The notes under the pieces are model-generated. The model ran no database searches, had not been told where the DNA came from, and worked only from the letters and a program-made list of their open reading frames with translations. Below are positions 7,061 through 8,916 of a stretch of DNA of 8,916 nt, in pieces. The number at the start of each line of letters is the position of its first letter. The stretch's first letter is position 1. The DNA is from Flavobacteriaceae bacterium (lineage in GTDB: Bacteria > Bacteroidota > Bacteroidia > Flavobacteriales > Flavobacteriaceae). The position numbers and the translations under genes were made by a program. The stretch is from positions 1 through 8,916 of the forward strand of contig PAEO01000019.1 in NCBI GenBank assembly GCA_002703065.1, in the 5' to 3' direction.

Positions 7061-7078
7061 TTGATTATTAATAATTAA
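7061..7078. promoter_or_regulatory. Candidate ARG-box-like palindrome upstream of the arginine operon
   Basis: TTGATTATTAATAATTAA at 7061-7078 contains a perfect 12-bp palindrome (7064-7075) flanked by matching TT/AA ends; only one outer base pair (7063/7076) breaks the symmetry. ArgR operators (ARG boxes) are 18-bp AT-rich imperfect palindromes, and this one lies just upstream of the arginine leader. The sequence is pure A/T apart from one G, so chance is a real alternative. No argR gene is in the window. Confidence 0.3.
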
Positions 7079-7110
7079 TTCTCTAATATTGACCTTTGAA
7101 AGATTAAAAA

Positions 7111-7158
7111 ATGAAAAAATCTAGTACATATTTTTCTTTTTTACGCTTACGCCAGTAG
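7111..7158 (+). CDS. Putative arginine leader peptide (15 aa)
   Basis: A 15-codon ORF begins at ATG 7111 and ends at TAG 7156-7158, encoding MKKSSTYFSFLRLRQ. It lies 69 bases before the start of the arginine-operon GNAT gene. Two of its last four codons are CGC arginine codons; I found only about three other in-frame CGC codons in the window, where AGA is the normal arginine codon. A weak purine-rich stretch (GAAAG, 7098-7102) precedes the ATG. A partial -7-like element (GACCTTTG, 7091-7098) upstream would put transcription start only a few bases before the ATG. An arginine-rich short ORF before arginine biosynthesis genes, followed by an RNA hairpin, is the layout of leader-peptide attenuation. 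With only two arginine codons the case is suggestive, and no conservation could be tested. Confidence 0.5.
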   Translation: MKKSSTYFSFLRLRQ

Positions 7159-7173
7159 GCTGTTCTCTTATTT

Positions 7174-7189
7174 TTGGTATTAGTACCAA
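7174..7189 (+). promoter_or_regulatory. Hairpin in the arginine-operon leader
   Basis: TTGGTA-TTAG-TACCAA is a perfect 6-bp-arm, 4-base-loop inverted repeat starting 15 bases after the leader-peptide stop. A T-run precedes it but none follows, so it is not a standard intrinsic terminator. Its left arm and loop (GTATTAG, 7177-7183) can alternatively pair with CTAGTAC at 7121-7127 inside the leader ORF (six Watson-Crick pairs plus one G-U), making two mutually exclusive folds possible. It could equally be a protein-binding operator. Confidence 0.45.
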
Positions 7190-7227
7190 TCACATATTCG
7201 ATCTTAAATAACTAAAATAAATTCACT

Positions 7228-7755
7228 GTGAAAATTGAAATTGCTGTAAAGAATCATATAAAATATTGTAATGTAATATCTGAAACGATAAAATCTTCCG
7301 CAAAGGTAAGGGGGACAGGCATTGCATTGAGAACACCTGAATATATTCAATCAAAAATTGAAAATAATAATGCAGTAATAGCCACGGTTAATGAAAAATT
7401 TGCAGGTTTTTGTTATATAGAAATATGGGGACATGGAAAATATGTAGCACATTCCGGGCTAATTGTGCATCCTGATTTCAGAGGATTGGGTCTTGCAAAA
7501 AAAATTAAAAAATTAACTTTTGAATATTCTTTATCAAAATATCCAAAAGCAAAAATTTTTGGAATAACTACTTCACTTGCTGTTATGAAAATTAATAGTG
7601 ATTTAGGTTATAGGCCTGTGACTTTTTCAGAATTAACTGACGATGATGAATTTTGGATTGGATGTAAAACTTGTAAAAATTACGACATTCTTACTAGAAC
7701 AAATAGGTCGATGTGTCTATGTACAGGGATGTTACATGAAAATAAAACAATATGA
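7228..7755 (+). CDS. GNAT-family N-acyltransferase of the arginine operon
   Basis: This is a 175-residue acyl-CoA-dependent transferase starting at GTG 7228; the reading MKIEIAVKNHIKYCNVISET matches the usual N-terminus of this family, and no better start exists. The CoA-binding motif A is at 78-93 (Leu-Ile-Val-His-Pro-Asp-Phe then RGLGLAKK, Arg85, Gly86, Gly88). Family-specific stretches include SAKVRGTGIALRTPEYI (24-40) and FAGFCYIEIWGHGKYVAHSG (58-77). The C-terminus has CxxC (Cys146, Cys149) and CxC (Cys163, Cys165), a possible metal site. In Bacteroidota this gene habitually precedes argG, and it is the obvious candidate for the first step, N-acylation of glutamate. Because Bacteroides use N-succinylornithine carbamoyltransferase, the acyl donor may be succinyl-CoA rather than acetyl-CoA; the sequence does not settle this. 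The stop overlaps the argG start by ATGA, implying coupled translation. Confidence 0.88.
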   Translation: MKIEIAVKNHIKYCNVISETIKSSAKVRGTGIALRTPEYIQSKIENNNAVIATVNEKFAGFCYIEIWGHGKYVAHSGLIVHPDFRGLGLAKKIKKLTFEYSLSKYPKAKIFGITTSLAVMKINSDLGYRPVTFSELTDDDEFWIGCKTCKNYDILTRTNRSMCLCTGMLHENKTI

Positions 7756-8916
7756 AAAAAATAATACTTGCATATAGTGGTGGTTTAGATACATCTTACT
7801 GTTTAAAAAAACTTTCTAGTGAAGGTCACGAAGTACACGCAATAAATATAAATACTGGAGGGTTCTCTAAAAATGAATTAAAGACTATGGAGGATAAGGC
7901 TTATATGATGGGGGCTTTTATTTTTAAATCAATAGATGTTGTTGATATTTATTACAATAAAATTATCAAATACTTGATTTTTGGAAATGTTTTAAGAAAC
8001 AATACCTATCCATTATCAGTCAGTTCAGAAAGAGTTATTCAAGCAGTTGAAATAGTAAAATATGCTGAAAAAAATAATGCAACACATATTGCTCACGGAA
8101 GCACTGGAGCAGGTAATGATCAAGTTAGATTTGATTCAATTTTTCAAATCATGGCTCCAGAAATTGAAATATTAACTCCAATTCGAGACAACTCACTTTC
8201 TAGAGAAGAGGAAATTAATTATTTAAATGAGAACGGTATTAATCTTGAGTGGACCAAAGCTAAATATTCTATTAACAAAGGTCTTTGGGGAACTAGTGTT
8301 GGTGGTGATGAAACTCTAACTTCTAAAAATAGTTTACCCTCAGAAGCGTATCCCTCAGAACTTTCTAAAAAAGAAAAAGAAAAAGTTGTATTATCTTTTT
8401 CACTAGGCGAATTGGTTGCAGTAAATTATAAAAAAAATAGCCCTGTTGAGTGTATTAAAATTATTAACAGTTTATGTGAAAAATTTTGCATTGGAAGGGA
8501 TATTCATGTAGGTGATACAATAATAGGTATAAAAGGCAGGGTTGGTTTTGAAGCTGGTGGTCCAATTGTAATATTGAAATCTCACCATCTACTTGAAAAA
8601 CACGTATTAACTAAGTGGCAACAATTTCAAAAAAATCAATTATCTAACTTTTATGGAATGCAAATTCATGAAGGAAATTATTTAGATCCTGTAATAAGAG
8701 ATATTGAATCATTTTTTAATAGTAGTCAGTCAAAAGTAACAGGAGATGTATTTGTAACCCTTTCACCTTACAGATTTCAATTAAATGGTATTGAATCCAA
8801 AAACGATCTGATGAATTTAGATTTTGGATCCTATGGTGAGCAAAACAACAAATGGTCTGCTCAGGACGCTAAAGGATTTATAAAAATATCCTCAAATCAG
8901 AATAAAATTTATCAAT
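7752..8916 (+). CDS. argG: Argininosuccinate synthase, 3'-truncated by the window edge
   Basis: This cytoplasmic enzyme condenses citrulline and aspartate with ATP to give argininosuccinate, the penultimate step of arginine synthesis. The reading frame from ATG 7752 stays open for 388 codons to the window end; the visible end (GFIKISSNQNKIYQ) is typical of the last residues of Bacteroidota ArgG, so probably fewer than ten or so codons are missing. The N-type ATP pyrophosphatase loop AYSGGLDTS is at 7-15, NTYPLSVSSERV at 84-95 and the citrulline/aspartate-binding segment GSTGAGNDQVRFD at 116-128. Further conserved blocks are TPIRDNSLSREEE (142-154), KYSINKGLWGTSVGG (171-185) and, later, IGRDIHVGDTIIGIKGRVGF and KWQQF. 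All expected catalytic motifs are intact. It is coupled by ATGA to the upstream GNAT gene; argC and other arg genes would be expected downstream but lie outside the window. Confidence 0.97.
   Translation, partial: MKKIILAYSGGLDTSYCLKKLSSEGHEVHAININTGGFSKNELKTMEDKAYMMGAFIFKSIDVVDIYYNKIIKYLIFGNVLRNNTYPLSVSSERVIQAVEIVKYAEKNNATHIAHGSTGAGNDQVRFDSIFQIMAPEIEILTPIRDNSLSREEEINYLNENGINLEWTKAKYSINKGLWGTSVGGDETLTSKNSLPSEAYPSELSKKEKEKVVLSFSLGELVAVNYKKNSPVECIKIINSLCEKFCIGRDIHVGDTIIGIKGRVGFEAGGPIVILKSHHLLEKHVLTKWQQFQKNQLSNFYGMQIHEGNYLDPVIRDIESFFNSSQSKVTGDVFVTLSPYRFQLNGIESKNDLMNLDFGSYGEQNNKWSAQDAKGFIKISSNQNKIYQ

Noticed and set aside
7047..7063. T-rich stretch after the lipoprotein stop as a terminator
   Set aside because: It has T-runs but no stable stem precedes them, so an intrinsic terminator is not supported.

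Overview
The window looks like a chromosomal stretch from an AT-rich member of the Bacteroidota, most likely a marine-type Flavobacteriia. The signs are strong A/T third-position use with AGA as the main arginine codon, start codons without a clear Shine-Dalgarno sequence, TTG...TAnnTTTG-like promoter traces, and protein families typical of the phylum: a tandem 3-keto-disaccharide hydrolase/DUF1080 protein, a Tat-type Gfo/Idh/MocA oxidoreductase, and the GNAT-argG pair. There are no tRNA, rRNA, CRISPR or mobile-element signatures. The genus cannot be read from the sequence.

Left part (1-1593, minus strand): the N-terminal 212 codons of a membrane protein of the lysylphosphatidylglycerol-synthase TM-domain/UPF0104 type run off the left edge. 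Upstream of it on the same strand is a complete AraC-family regulator. An 84-bp AT-rich divergent promoter region (1594-1677) separates the regulator from a plus-strand cassette.

Centre-left (1678-4860, plus strand): three tightly packed genes, with overlaps of 4 and 11 bases. They encode an exported SnoaL/NTF2-like (DUF4440) protein, a secreted protein with two DUF1080 domains, and a Gfo/Idh/MocA oxidoreductase with a Tat-like signal. Oxidoreductase plus DUF1080 is the gene pairing of the oxidation-elimination (3-keto-glycoside) route of glycan breakdown. This is therefore a plausible compact extracytoplasmic glycoside-processing operon, perhaps controlled by the divergent AraC protein.

Centre-right (4857-7046): a Ste24-type M48 zinc metallopeptidase on the minus strand meets the oxidoreductase tail to tail, the two stop codons sharing one TTAA. 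Divergent from the peptidase is a lipoprotein with LEA/WHy-like beta-rich repeats.

Right part (7047-8916, plus strand): the start of an arginine biosynthesis operon. A 181-bp leader precedes a GNAT acyltransferase with a cysteine-rich C-terminus, which overlaps argG by ATGA; argG is cut by the right edge a few codons before its expected end. The leader holds a 15-codon ORF (7111-7158) ending in Leu-Arg-Leu-Arg-Gln, with two CGC arginine codons that are rare elsewhere in the window. It is followed by a 6-bp-arm hairpin whose left arm can alternatively pair with the leader-peptide coding sequence. An 18-bp near-palindrome of ARG-box length lies just upstream. This candidate arginine leader-peptide control region is the most interesting signal here.
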